Assembly (NCBI GenBank): GCA_014905825.1
Contig: JACGCN010000002.1
Location: 2,046,001-2,110,000 of the forward strand
Origin: Lyophyllum atratum
Lineage: Eukaryota; Basidiomycota; Agaricomycetes; Agaricales; Lyophyllaceae
Reading direction: 5' to 3'
Length of the DNA: 64,000 nt
Shown here: positions 34,591 through 47,378 of the stretch, piece after piece
How positions within the stretch are numbered: position 1 is the stretch's first letter
Layout: each line of letters starts with the position of its first letter
Program-made: the position numbers and the translations under genes
The notes under the pieces: model-generated
Databases searched by the model: none
Seen by the model: only the letters and a program-made list of their open reading frames with translations
Told to the model about the DNA's origin: nothing

Positions 34591-35463
34591 GTCATTACTT
34601 CTAACATCTTCTGCGCCTTCAGATGCAACCAAGAAACTTCAATGCGCCAAAGTGAAAATCGCAGAGCACAGTCATGTAAGTGTGCGTCGCGCATACAGCG
34701 TATCTCTTCAACTTTGTCCTCGTCCGGGATCTCCCCCACTCCCACTCCCCCTATATTTTTGACTCAATCGACCAGGCTTGCGATACCCAAGTCATATCAT
34801 CTTTTTCCGTACCTCAAGCTTGAAAGCATGCTGCATCTGCTGCACAGAGTATATCTCGAGCCACTGGTGGACCGACACCTCATCTCCGGGTGTGAGATTA
34901 TTGTCGATGTTGACAATGTTGGACTCCGCAACCTGGACTCAGCTCGTTCTGTGCTGCATCCCCCATTCATTGAGATGGCAGGAATACTGGCCGTCAAGTA
35001 CCGAAGAATCATGCTTGCTATTGCATATCGCCCCCATTCCACAAACTTACCTGAGATGTTACTGTTCATACCCATATTGAGCAATCACAACGTCCTCCTG
35101 CCTTCCGGCCTCTTCGACATGAATTCTTTCTGCAATCTCTGTGATTTGCCCAGAACTTCATATTCCGTATGAATGTGCCCCCGTACGCGCTCTCATTGAC
35201 CTGATCATCAACGACTATAATATGTGCCCCTTGATACAACATTTTTAGACAGCATCCCTCTTTTCGTACCTACTCCTACGTTCTAGGGGAAGATGAATAT
35301 TCTCATGGATAGCGGTTAAGTCGCGGCAAATAGCTCGGTGACAAGTTGTGTGCGTTAAGTTTAGCTACAAAACCATAATACAAAAATCCAGTGAATGTGC
35401 TATGTCTATCAATTAAAGTAGAACATGGCCATGAACATGATATCTATACAACTTCGGCAAAGA

Positions 35464-37426
35464 TTAGGCTAATGCATAGTGCAAGAAAGACATGCTCGAA
35501 GCGTGGTGTGAGGGTGTGTAGGGTTGGTGTCCATCCAGAATCTGTAGTTCGTCCCCTGAAGCCTCGCTCTCATCTCCGAGTGCGTCGAATTGGTCCCAAT
35601 CGAACCCAGGAGGATCTTCGACGAGTTTCGCCAGAACGTCCGGTAGGTCCGGGTATTGTATCTGTGAGGCCTTGATCCATTTTCGGCTGATCATCCATGT
35701 AGCCACACGTTTCGGTGGGAGATGGAAGCCTTCTTTGGGAGGACCAGTACAACGTCCCTTCTTCCCCACCCCCCGCTTCGGCATGAGAAACTTGTCTGCC
35801 TTCTCTTCGTCATCGAGAATGCCATAGAACCTTTTCAACCGTGTACTCCGCCACAGGTACCCACGGGTACGGAGCATTCCAGAAGAACGGGAACCAGTAG
35901 CATCATCGTCAGAATCCTCAGAGGACATGCATTCCAGCTGAAGTGCACCGTCGAAAGTCACATGCTGTAGAGCATCAACTTTCATCCTCGTCTCTGAGCG
36001 ATTGCTCAGTTTCTATGCAAAAAGACAGTCAATGACGCAAATAACACGATTAGTATGGGGCTTACGATCTTCCTCCGTGACGCATGTCTCGCTTTCCGGG
36101 CCTTGCCCTCCTCGCGCTTCTTTTGATGCATGGCAAGAGCATCATCTCTTTGCGTTCTGAATTTCTGCCTGAACGTGACAAATGATGCCTCAAAGGCTGC
36201 CTCAAGGACCTTCTTCCCAAAGTCCTTGTCTGCAACGTGTTTGTACATCCTGCGGTTCGCCTTAATGTCCGCTATGATGCGTGCTTTCATTCGAGAATTG
36301 TGGACGGATTGCTTGGTCGTCTTATCCCATACGAAGCGGACAGGGTCATTGGGAGCACGAGGGTACGTTTTCCTTGTGGCTGTCTGGAAGTTCCTTGTCA
36401 CTGTCGACTTGCATGAGGCGTAGAGTATGTTCGCGTATCGCATGCTGGGCGAGAATCGTAAGGAAAGGGGTAACAAAAACACGAACCTACTCACATGGAT
36501 CGTTAAACACCGTTTGTCATGATGGCTAACGCGTTTGAGACGGCGCCCATTGTTCGACGCGGAACTATCTGAGCTGGCGTCGCCCTCGTCGTCACTAGAT
36601 AAATCCGAGGTCTGCCTTTTCCTCGGATTGCCGGGAGAGACGGACAACTGGTGGTGCAATTGCGATGGTTGAACAAAGGTGAGTTGCGGGGAGGGCGAAG
36701 GTGTCACAGAGGGAGCGGGAGTCTCAACGATGATAGGTTCCAACTGGGAGGACATCTGGAAATCACCGTCATATGAATGGTGACCAAGGGACGGCTGGCT
36801 TGAGGACCCTTGAACAAAGGTAGGGTACGTGTAAGAAGAAGGTCGGGAGATGGGAGATATAGGTGAAGCGGGTTGCGGAGGTCTCTGCACAGCTAACGGA
36901 GGTGACATGTTGTGCTGGGGTGTTAAAAGGCCTGTGGAAGTTGATGGGTTTGTGTACCCGCCGGCATTCGACCGGAGAGTGGTGATTTCTTGACGCATTT
37001 CGAGCATTATTCTTTCCATTTCTGCTTGCCGCTGCGCAAATTTGGCCTCTTGTTCCTGTTCCCATGCTACTCGCCGTTTCCGTTCGATCTCCTGTGATTC
37101 ACGGGTAGCTGCTACGACCCGGAGGAGTTCATGGACAGCCTGGATGTTTGCAGGATTAGGCTGTCGCGTAGCCACAACATTTGTAACGTTCACACTACAT
37201 ATCTTGTCAATGAAACCGTAGGAATTCAGGAAAGTCGGACTTACGGGGGCTGCGGTGGTGGAGGTTCAGAAATGGCCAATTCCAATTCACTGCGATGGGG
37301 GACATAAGGCTGGACGGGAGTCGGGGTCACCGATTCATACGGGGTTGGATATGCCGAGATAGATGTGCGAGATCTCTGCTGGGTGATATACGGGTTGAGA
37401 GCATTGGAGAGCTCACTGGAGGCCAT
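35464..37426 (-). CDS. Agaricomycete-type protein of unknown function, apparent frameshift
   Basis: The N-terminal exon (MASSELSNALNPYITQQRSR) leads through an intron near 37196-37244 into a coiled-coil region (ERKRRVAWEQEQEAKFAQRQ, AEMERIMLEMRQEITTLRS) and a Ser/Pro-rich stretch. The conserved part follows: KRCLTIH, a spliced HHAIREHTLRLMQVDSDKEL with PDSH, then DPVRFVWDKTTKQSVHNSRM and KARIIADIKANRRMYKHV. The last exons give YLWRSTRLKRFYGILDDEEK, HLPPKRVATWMISRKWIKAS and DPPGFDWDQFDALGDES. I recall this arrangement only as a repeated family of hypothetical proteins in Agaricomycetes. Splicing out the 50-base intron near 36429-36490 puts the HHAIREH exon out of frame with DPVRFVW by one base. 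The mismatch sits at the TTTT run 36368-36371 on the plus strand. The gene may be a decayed copy or carry a sequencing error. Function unknown. Confidence 0.65.
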
Positions 37427-37575
37427 GCCCTCGCAGTGATCTAGCCCAGGAAAGGTATCGGCGATCAGTAGGCGGTTGTGTATCGGCTAGATGCTTCTGC
37501 CATATAAGCACAAACAACCACACGAGGAACGACGCGTCACCTGGAACAAGCGCTTTTCAGTGCACTCTACAATTC

Positions 37576-38771
<1,196 letters not shown>

Positions 38772-39493
38772 TCTTGGTGTGATCATAGATGCCATTGTAG
38801 TACAGCGTAATTATATCTGTTCCCTCGTCAAAAGGCTTTAGAGACTCGGAAGGCAGGACGGCATCTGGATACACCCCAAGAGCTAACTGTAATGGACAGG
38901 AGTGTCCTTTCTTGGACCCCAGGGCATCACAAGACTGGTAACGTGTTCATGGCCAGGATCCGGTTTCGTAGCTCTGGTGCCTTGGGGCCACAAGTCCTTC
39001 CCTGTTCTTGAGAATGACTGTGTTCACGTAGCTTGGCCACACCGCTTCCTTGGCGAAATTGGAGTTAGAGGTAATAGTGAGACTCGGTTGCAGGGTCGTT
39101 CTTTCCTTTTTCCTGTTGGTATAACTAAACGAGTATGATTGCAAAGATAGCCGCGTCCCACACTACGGCGGACGTTGAAGCACGAGACCTCTTATCGCGG
39201 GTGCTCCGACGTCTTGGGTCCCGCTATTCAACTTTGTTTATGGGATCGAGATGCGAAGCTCAGTATAGTGGAATCTGAACCATCACGACGGCTCCTCGCA
39301 TTCATTTATGATGGCCAAGTGACCTGGGGGCCGCTGGGGCGGCCCAGATGGACGTGGTGTTGACGCGCAGGGTCCAAATAGGAAGCATCTCGAAGATTGA
39401 CGTTCAGGTGTGATCGCGAGCAGGACCCCCAAGACCATGGCCTGAGGAGATGCACACTTGTCTGTCGGGAAGTGACAAAAACAATCTATTTCA
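38772..39493. other. Unexplained 720-base gap between convergent genes
   Basis: RPN11 and the bS18m gene converge on this stretch, which is long compared with other convergent gaps here (54-318 bases). The open frames inside it (such as 38902-39138) have no recognisable product. A strong hairpin can be drawn at 39324-39347, where ggccgc pairs with gcggcc and the flanking ctg with cag. Short mononucleotide runs occur near 39100. I see no tRNA or known snoRNA box pattern. Confidence 0.4.
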
Positions 39494-40197
39494 TTATGTT
39501 TTACGGGTTTTGGGTTTATATTGCGAGTAGAGTCCCCGCGTTTTGCTCAGAACAGGGATGACGCCCATCATCTTCGCTCTCCGGATTGCTTTGCCAATTT
39601 TTCTTTGGCTCTTCGAGGTCAAGCCGGTTATGTTGCGGCCGTAAATTTTACCCATCTCCGACATGTAGTGCGAGAGAATTTCGGGGTTCATTGCTTGAGA
39701 GAGCGGGTTGATGTTAAATTGATAGAACACGTCGTTGTAACGGGCAACAGCTGGTGGAGGTCCAACGGCTGCTCGACGTGGTTTATATGTTGGAGGGGCA
39801 TTGATGCGTGCTTTGTACGTCAGTTCATGTGGTCTCACAAACTGTACTCGATCAGACAAGGGGACAGCGAGCTTCTGGGAGGAAAGACTTACGCGAGTTG
39901 GTTTGAAGGGTTTCCATTTTGCAACGCCTGCCTGCTGGCGTTGTTGCGCTAAGAGTTGTGTAAGAACATATGTGGGTTTAATGCGCAGAGGTACTGACAA
40001 TTGCCGGAGGCCGCGAAAGGCTTCTGCGGGGCTTGCGCTTCGCCCTTGTCCACTTGGTCCTTGATCAAACTGCCAACATCATCCCAGACAGCTTGAGTAG
40101 AGTCCTCGCTCGGCGCACCCGAAGAGTAGTTGGCGACTAGGGTTGGGCGAATAGCAGCGATTGAACGACGGCTGGCGTGACGGAAAAGGCTGAGCAT
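39494..40197 (-). CDS. RSM18: Mitochondrial small-subunit ribosomal protein bS18m
   Basis: The N-terminus MLSLFRHASRRSIAAIRPTL is a mitochondrial presequence. After intron removal (about 39924-39992 and 39844-39894) the reading gives KWKPFKPTRFVRPHELTYKA. The S18 core follows: RYNDVFYQFNINPLSQAMNP, EILSHYMSEMGKIYGRNITG and LTSKSQRKIGKAIRRAKMMG, then VIPVLSK. This is the family signature in which G-R-N/K-I-T-G-L-T..Q..I.KAI.RA contacts 16S-type rRNA. It is part of the mitochondrial 28S-type small subunit. The basic end is KPKTRKT. It diverges from the RIM15-type gene 622 bases away. Confidence 0.88.
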
Positions 40198-40819
40198 TGG
40201 CCTTATTGGGTCTATGGATGGAAATCAGAAACTTGGACTGAGAAAGAGGTAGGCTTGACTTGCATCTTCACGTGTAGAACACTGAAACCGGTATTTTGCA
40301 CGAGTGCTGACTTCTGACGGTCCTTCCGGCGTTAACCGAGGTCAAAATTGGCTCCGGGTCGGGACCCTGTGCACCGTGTGACCACTTTGACGAGGAAAGA
40401 AAAATTTGATTCTCGTGTTTCAGATGGACAAAGCAGAGGAAAAAGCCGTCGAGCACGTCGCAGACGACGGGGCGCGCAGTGGGTGACGGTCAGGAGGGTC
40501 AGGGACACTAAGAACAATATGGGCCAGTGTTGGCCAGCTCGTTGACAATCCTTGGTCCGTTACCTGATGGGGAGTTGCTGATGTGATCAAACAACTTGGA
40601 GAATATATCTCTTCCTCCTGAAGTTGTCCCACCTCCTTCCCCTACCTTCGCGCCAAGCCCCAACCCCCCCATGTCGCGCTAGCACCCACTTACATCTCAT
40701 TTCCTCTATAATTCTCTATATCTCACCCTCAACATACTGGAAACCCTGTTTACTGCGGACGGCCACGGTGACTCTGCCACAACGCAGTTTTTACTCCTTG
40801 CAGCCCCCTCCCCCTCCCC
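40198..40819. promoter_or_regulatory. Divergent promoter of bS18m and RIM15-type gene
   Basis: These 622 bases separate the two start codons. The plus-strand part near 40620-40819 is strongly pyrimidine-rich, with runs of C and CT and TATA-like pieces (tataattctctatat near 40706), typical of long leaders of regulated fungal genes. No conserved coding frame is present. Confidence 0.45.
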
Positions 40820-43800
40820 ATGTCCGACTCCGTGTACCAGCGTAGACAGCCCCCCAGCCCCCTGGTGTTCTCTCCTGAGACCGTCCTATCACCTCCACAA
40901 ACCCATCACAGCAATGCCAGTAGCCATGGTTCAGGCTCGAATACCGTATCCATGCCGTTCGTTCGACGCCATGTCACTCGACGGCTCAAGGCCGCCAAGG
41001 CAGAGTGCGATAAGGAGCTCCAGCGTGTCACAAACAACATCACCACATTTTTTGAAGAGCGGTTGAGAGAGGGAGATCATGAGACGGAGCGCGAATTGCG
41101 GGATCGAGAAAGGGGTAGAGACCGACGCCGTGAATCCCTCACCCCCGATTCAGAGCGTCTTGGCGATGCTTTCATTCTCCAAGGCGCAGAGTTTGGTTCC
41201 ACTTTCCAGGCCGACGATTACAGCTCGGATGGTGGATACGAGGCAGAGGTTGAGTACGGGCAGCATAGCCGTCAACGTGCGTATCCAGTTGACGACCAGC
41301 ATTCCCAACCACCGACCCTGACGCATCATGCCTCGTCGCCCGGGCTTCATATAGCTTCGTCTGGATCTCAGACAAGTCCTGGGACTCTGCGTCGGCAGAA
41401 TACCGCTCCTTGGGATAGGCCGCTTAGCTCTTCTGCGTCCTCAAGTATCATCGCATCCAGCCCCGCGTCATCGACCATATTACTCCCCGAGACCTCTCTT
41501 ACACGTAAGCCCACTAATCCCAACTCTGGTCCCACATCTTGGGGTTCGGGCGGAGCGTCTTCCCGACGCCTATCACGCACGATACACATAGTTTCTCGTC
41601 CAACACGTTCCGGACAAAGTTCTCGTTCGACATCTCGCTCTCGCTCTCCGTTGCCACCACTTTCCACTCATACTAGCTTTTCTGAATTTATTGGCACCGG
41701 CCCTATGTCCGCCAACCGCCGCGCCTCCCGAATCCTTGTCGATGATCCCATCGATCCTATAATGTCTGCTCTGTACGATATAATTGGAGTCGCTACCGAT
41801 GTCACCGAGATGTCTATCACGCAACTTACGGCCCAGCCCAAGGTGTGCGAGTCCCTCGTGCAGCGAGTTCAGAACATCGGGAAGGCCTGGGACGAGCACC
41901 CTGATTGGCACGGACGGAACTGGTATGTTCAGGTCCTCCTGGCTGTTGCTAGCCTCAGCCGGGTGGTTGAATGGTGGGAGGCCGAAAAGCAATTCTGGAA
42001 TTTTGACGACAACGATGATGAACAAGATGAACCCCTCACCTTTGTTACCAAGGCCGTCGATGATGAGCCCGTCCCCGCTTCCTCACCACCGAGACGAGCT
42101 GAGACAGAGTTGGAGGGTTTCAGGCTCAATGATGATGACGAGAACAAGCTTCGATTATCTCGGCCTGCAAATCAAACTCGCAGGTCGCGGGATGAGGGAC
42201 TTAAGAACCTCTCGGCGTCAAGCTCATCCAGGCAAACCCCAGATATTCCTCCCCCTGGTCCCTCCGCCAAAGATTCTGAATCAGCAAGAGTGTTGGCAAC
42301 AGAACGCTTAAGGCTGCAAGCAGAGACTGCGCACAATCAGAACATTGTGATAGAGCTCAGTCTCGACGGTGACCATTTTATCTGGATCAATCATGCTTGG
42401 AGAGTCGTCGTTGGGTGAGTTCTTAAACCACGTCTGATTTCGCAGCTCACTCACGGTTGTGCATGTATAGTACCGATCCGGACGTGTTGGCTGGAACCCG
42501 GATTTCGAACTTACTTGCGCCGAGTGACTGGGGTGTCTTCAGAGAGGCTACCCAACGGCTTCGAGCGGATGACTCCCACACGGTGGAGGTTCGTTTCCGA
42601 CTCCAAGTCGAACCAAGTATGGAGCGAGACCCAACCGGTGGATTTCTCTTCCAGGCGATGGAGGGCAAGGGTATGCTCATGATCGATCGCGAGGATGGTC
42701 AACCGTCCCATACCATGTGGGTCGTGAAACCCATAGCTCCCGCTCGATATGAACACGACTCGCTGCAACTTGACCTCGCGGCCGATGATCTTGCACCCGA
42801 ACCTGCCTCCTCTATCGTTCCAACTTTCGGTGACCGTATCCAACACGAACCAATGACCCCCTTCAACTTCGCCCGTCCTATCATGGTTGACCCCATCCTC
42901 TGTCGCATATGCGAATCCCACATACCGCAATGGTATTTCGAGAAACACAGCGAAACCTGCGCCGAGACCCACCGTTTGGAGGCCGAGATTACTGAATGCA
43001 ACGAATCAATATCAGAGTTGCGAAGTACCATTCGTGATCTCAACCTCGCAGTCGATCGTTCTTCTCCTTCTTGCATTCCAGAATACCGCGGTATGCCCAT
43101 CTTCACTCCCGCAGCCTCTCCCATTGTGTCGTCACCCCTGCAATTGTTCCGTGCAAACAAAATGCAAAGGTTTGGCGTAAAGAAGATTCAGAAGCGGTTG
43201 TTGGACCAGCTGGAGGATATTCTACAGGTGGCAGCGGAGGTGGCCGTGCCCGGTCTAAAGGAAGAAGAAGCCAAGGAGCCTATTGAGCGCCAACGACTAC
43301 TTTCTCCTGGGTCTGAACGGAAAATCTCCCAAATCCGTAATTGGTCCAAGCCTACCACCGAAGATCCTGCGTTAGGTCAGTTATTGGAGGATGCAGAACG
43401 AGTCATGCGTCAAAAGATCGACAACGTAGTTCGAATGCAGAACACAATCCGTTACGCTGAGAAGATCTGGCATGAATGGGAAGAGCGGGTGGGTGAGGCT
43501 CTTGCCGCCGCTAATGATGCAGAGGATAGCGAGAGTGACAGCGACGACGGAGAGGATGGTCACCGTGGAGGTGATACTGAGGGCGATGATCATTCTAGTA
43601 CACGATCAGAGTATGCTTTCGGTGGTGGAATGTCCTCTGGACCAACTCCCATGACGTATTCGGCTACAGCACCGACGCCCATGCCTTTCGATGCGCGACC
43701 CACGAGCATTCCGATTCCATCAGCTCCCATTCCGATACATAGTGCCCGACATTCGCTTCATACAAGATCGTCAACTCCCTCGTCTGTTTCCTCCCCTCTC

Positions 43801-46768
43801 GCCCTCGCAGCTCCGATAGTTGCACCTTCGTCCCCTGAGCTTCCTCATATGACTCTTGATGATGGCCCCCCAAGCATGCAAATTAGGATTCGTAAGTCTA
43901 ACCAGAATCTTTTGGAGCCGAAATTCATCGTCACTCCACCAACATCACCATTATTCGCAGCGCGCGACGGCCCTTCTCTAACACGCGAGACTTCTACTAC
44001 GAAACGAGCACATCGGCGACAATCCACGATCAATCCTGTCACGAGTCCTTCTGGCCCTCTTTCCCCTAGGCAACCGTCAGCGGCGCCGCTCTCTCGCACT
44101 ACGCCGACGTCTATCAAGGATTTTGACATCATCAAACCTATCAGCAAAGGCGCATTCGGTTCCGTCTTCTTGGCCAAGAAGAAAGTCACTGGGGACTACT
44201 ACGCCATCAAGGTCTTGAAGAAAGCCGACATGATAGCGAAGAATCAGATCACCAACGTCAAAGCCGAGCGCATGATTCTTATGAAACAAGCAGAATCACC
44301 TTTCGTAGCCAAGCTCTACTTCACGTTCCAGAGCAAAGAGAACTTGTACCTGGTCATGGAATATCTCAACGGTGGGGACTGTGCAGCCCTCATAAAGTCA
44401 CTAGGCTGCCTTCCGGAAGAATGGACGAAGAACTATGTCGCTGAAGTTGTTCTCGGTTTGGAATACCTGCATCAACGGGGTGTGGTGCACCGGTGCGTCT
44501 TTTTGAGTACGGCTCCGTAATCATTCACTTACTCGTCGTCTCTTTCCAGTGATCTGAAACCTGACAACTTGCTCATTGATCAGCATGGCCATTTGAAGCT
44601 GACCGATTTTGGGCTAAGCAGAATTGGTTTACTTGGGCGTCAAACTCGGGAGAGCCCACCTGGGAGGACCCTGACAAGATACAATTCCCGATCTCGTCCC
44701 CCGTCCATGGATTCTGCATATCTGTCGTCGCCATTGATTTATGCCGAACTCAACGCTGGAGGTCCGTATTTCTCGCAGCGGACACACCCGGATCCTCGAA
44801 CAGGAAGTTCCTCTTACTTCCCCCTCACAGATGATGTCGAGACAAGCGGCTCGGAATCCCTTTCTGGACTACACTCGCGGCGGTCTGTGAAGGCGAACGA
44901 CAGCCCGCTCCAATCTTTTGCAACAGAGTTGACGAACGACCTCCGGTCTCACTCGAATTCTGGCGGCGCTGGTACCCCTCCTGGAGAGCAGAAGTTCGTT
45001 GGAACCCCTGATTATCTGGCTCCGGAGACAATCCTTGGACTTCGAGGCGACGACGCTGCCGTTGATTGGGTGAGTTTCACAATGTTCAAGAAGTGTCTTA
45101 TCACACTAATTATGCGCTGATAGTGGGCACTCGGCGTCATCACCTACGAATTCCTGTACGGTATCCCTCCCTTCCATGCCGACACCCCAGAGAAGGTTTT
45201 TGAGAACATCCTTTCCGGGAATGTCGAATGGCATGAGGACTGGATTGACTTTTCGGAAGAGGCCAGGGACTTCATGAGGTCTCTCATGACGCTTGATCCC
45301 AGCGAGCGCTTAGGTTCAAACGGCGCCGATGAGGTCAAAGCGCACCCGTTTTTCGAGAGCATTGAGTGGGACAAGGTGACGACCACGGAGGCCGCATTCA
45401 TTCCCCAAGTAACAGATCCCGAGTCTACTGATTATTTCGACCCTCGTGGAGCCATTCCTCAGTTATTCCAAGATGACGATGCAGTCGCTATTACTGGACA
45501 AGCCAGCTTGGATAGTCCTCTCAGTGGCTCATCAGCCCTTCCCTCTATCCCAGTACCATTTGGCACCAAGGAAACGATACCTACTCCAGGAAGCGATGAT
45601 TTTGGCTCGTTCAGCTTCAAGAACCTACCCGTGTTGAAGCAAGCTAATGATGATGTCATTCGCAAGTTGAAAACGGACCAGATGGCACCCCTTAGCCAGG
45701 CGCTGACTGAACCAGCCATTGCACTTCACCAGCGGAAGCGGAGTATATCTACACGAATTAAGAAACCTCCGAGCGTCGTCACAACCATGGATCCCAAGAT
45801 GATTCCCACGAATCCTCCTTCCCCTTCCACCTCGTCCTCCGTTGCTTCATCTCCGTCGCGGCCAAGCTTGCCCCCACCTACACCTGGTAGTGCCGGCGGC
45901 CACAGCCGTAAGCCCTCAGAGTACGGCGCCGTTGAGCGCTTCAAGCTTAGCCACAAGGAAGGAGGTGATCGACGAAACTCTATGCCTAGTCGACTTCGTA
46001 CTGCATCCGTTTCCAGTGCAGGAGACGGTTCTGGTTCTGAAGCCTGGAATTCCTCAACTGGTCATGGAAGTCATGGAAGCGGCAGCCATGGAAGTCCACA
46101 TGAGTACGGAACCCCGCCGTCTTCTGTTCACTCGATCGACTTGCGCAAAGGCCCAGATCCTAGCGACCGCGTTGTAACTTGTCTCCTTGCTGAAGACAAC
46201 CCTATCACCGCGAAGATTATCGAGACGCTCCTCATTCGTCTCGGGTGCCGATGTGTGGTGGTTGCTGATGGGTCGGAAGCCATTAGCGTGGCGATGGGTG
46301 ATATCAGTAAGTCTTTAACGATGTTAGTCTTCGATCAAAAGAACTATCCACTGACGAATGCCGTTGTCAGAATTTGACTGTATATTAATGGACCTTCAGA
46401 TGCCAGTCTGTAAGTACTCAAAACACATCCATCAGAATAATTGCTCATTATCTTGTAGTGGATGGCGAGGGTGCTGCCCGGTATATTCGAAGTACCAATA
46501 GTAAAAATACCAATACTCCTATAATCGCCGTCAGCGCATACAGCGGGGCAGACATGAATGAAGCCAGCAATGTCTTCACAGCTTCTCTCTCCAAACCCCT
46601 GCAGAAGGCTGATCTTCTAGGTGAGCTGGTGGTTAATGGTGAAATTTGTTTTCGAAACTGATTGTGGTTTCGTCCCCAGCTGTTATGCGCCAGCTAGGTT
46701 TCAAAACCTCAACTGCGCAGGGGGGACCTGGGGCCACCAAGGTCACCGCCTCCCAAACCACTTTATGA
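40820..46768 (+). CDS. RIM15: RIM15-type PAS / AGC kinase / receiver protein
   Basis: About 1,870 residues over seven exons. In order: a disordered Ser/Pro-rich region; a conserved helical segment (IDPIMSALYDIIGVATDVTE); a PAS domain spanning intron 1 (FIWINHAWRVVVG joined to TDPDVLAGTRISNLL, about 520-600); a C2HC zinc motif (CRIC, then FEKHSETC, about 677-697). The AGC kinase starts with DFDIIKPISKGAFGSVFLAK (about 1084) and has catalytic HRDLKPDNLL, DFGLSR and GTPDYLAPE. A Ser-rich insert of about 120 residues lies between DFG and the APE loop. A C-terminal receiver domain (CLLAEDNPITAKIIETLL, phospho-Asp in ILMDLQMPV, and a Lys in LSKPLQ) closes the protein. Rim15-type kinases act downstream of TOR/PKA in quiescence and stress entry. 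Introns lie near 42416-42471, 44492-44549, 45069-45123, 46304-46370, 46411-46459 and 46620-46678. Confidence 0.92.
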
Positions 46769-47378
46769 CCCAATCATTCACGACGTTCGTTATGCCCACA
46801 TCTTCTTCGTTGCTCTTAGTTCTCGTTTGCCCATGCCCCATTCATTTCCATCGCTTTGAAACATCTTCATACCGCATTCGCACATTCATCACAGCATATA
46901 CTACCTCAGCATTTTACCGATCCTTCCCTGCATTGTAACACACTAGATACACTGTGCCCCCAAACGTGACAAGCTCTGCTTGTCGTTTTCTTGATCAAAC
47001 TGTTTCCCCAGTTGCGTCACGAGCAATGCCAAGGCCGGCGGCTTAGCATAGCTCCAGGCACGCAGTAGTTTCATCAGTGACCTGCCGCCATATTTGTAGC
47101 GAGCTCGTACACGCATCGACAACGGCTGACAATTGTGTGAGACGGTTGCTACAGTCGCCTAGAGAGCTTTCACTGCCTCCACTCCACTGGGGCTCCGTTG
47201 ATCTCGCCGTTGGTAAGTACTAAGAGCTGAACGCGGCCGCGGTTTATCGCCACTCCTGACAAACCTAAGTCATGAATACCAGTGAGTTGCCAGCATTTGT
47301 GCTGTGCTTGTCCTCCCGAAATGCACTGCTTAGCGGTTTGAAACAGCTTCATGGGGCTACCCTCAGAACAACACCGAT
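46769..47378. other. Intergenic stretch, no gene seen
   Basis: These 610 bases lie between the RIM15-type stop and the next start. The first 170 bases are pyrimidine-rich and resemble a 3' untranslated region. The part near 47200-47378 might hold an upstream leader exon of the following gene, since a possible acceptor precedes 47379. No protein family is recognisable. Confidence 0.4.

Larger units (their letters stand above)
33851..35463. other. Gene-poor, repeat-bearing stretch
   Basis: These 1.6 kb lie between the P-loop gene and the end of the Agaricomycete-type unknown gene. The first part holds the degenerate repeats described separately. The frame 34642-35172 on the plus strand (176 codons) has no recognisable domain and uneven composition. 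From 35200 to 35460 the sequence is AT-rich and probably the 3' flank of the minus-strand gene. It is the longest gene-poor interval in the window. Confidence 0.5.

Noticed and set aside
36006..37193. One continuous 395-codon frame as the true exon of the Agaricomycete-type gene
   Set aside because: It runs through a good 50-base GT..AG intron, and the peptide read through it lacks the family-like block that splicing restores.
41573..42025. Minus-strand frame of 150 codons inside the RIM15-type gene
   Set aside because: It is antisense to a well-supported exon and has no family resemblance.
44569..45120. Separate kinase fragment gene
   Set aside because: It is the middle exon of the RIM15-type kinase, joined by introns that rebuild HRDLKPDN and DWWALG.
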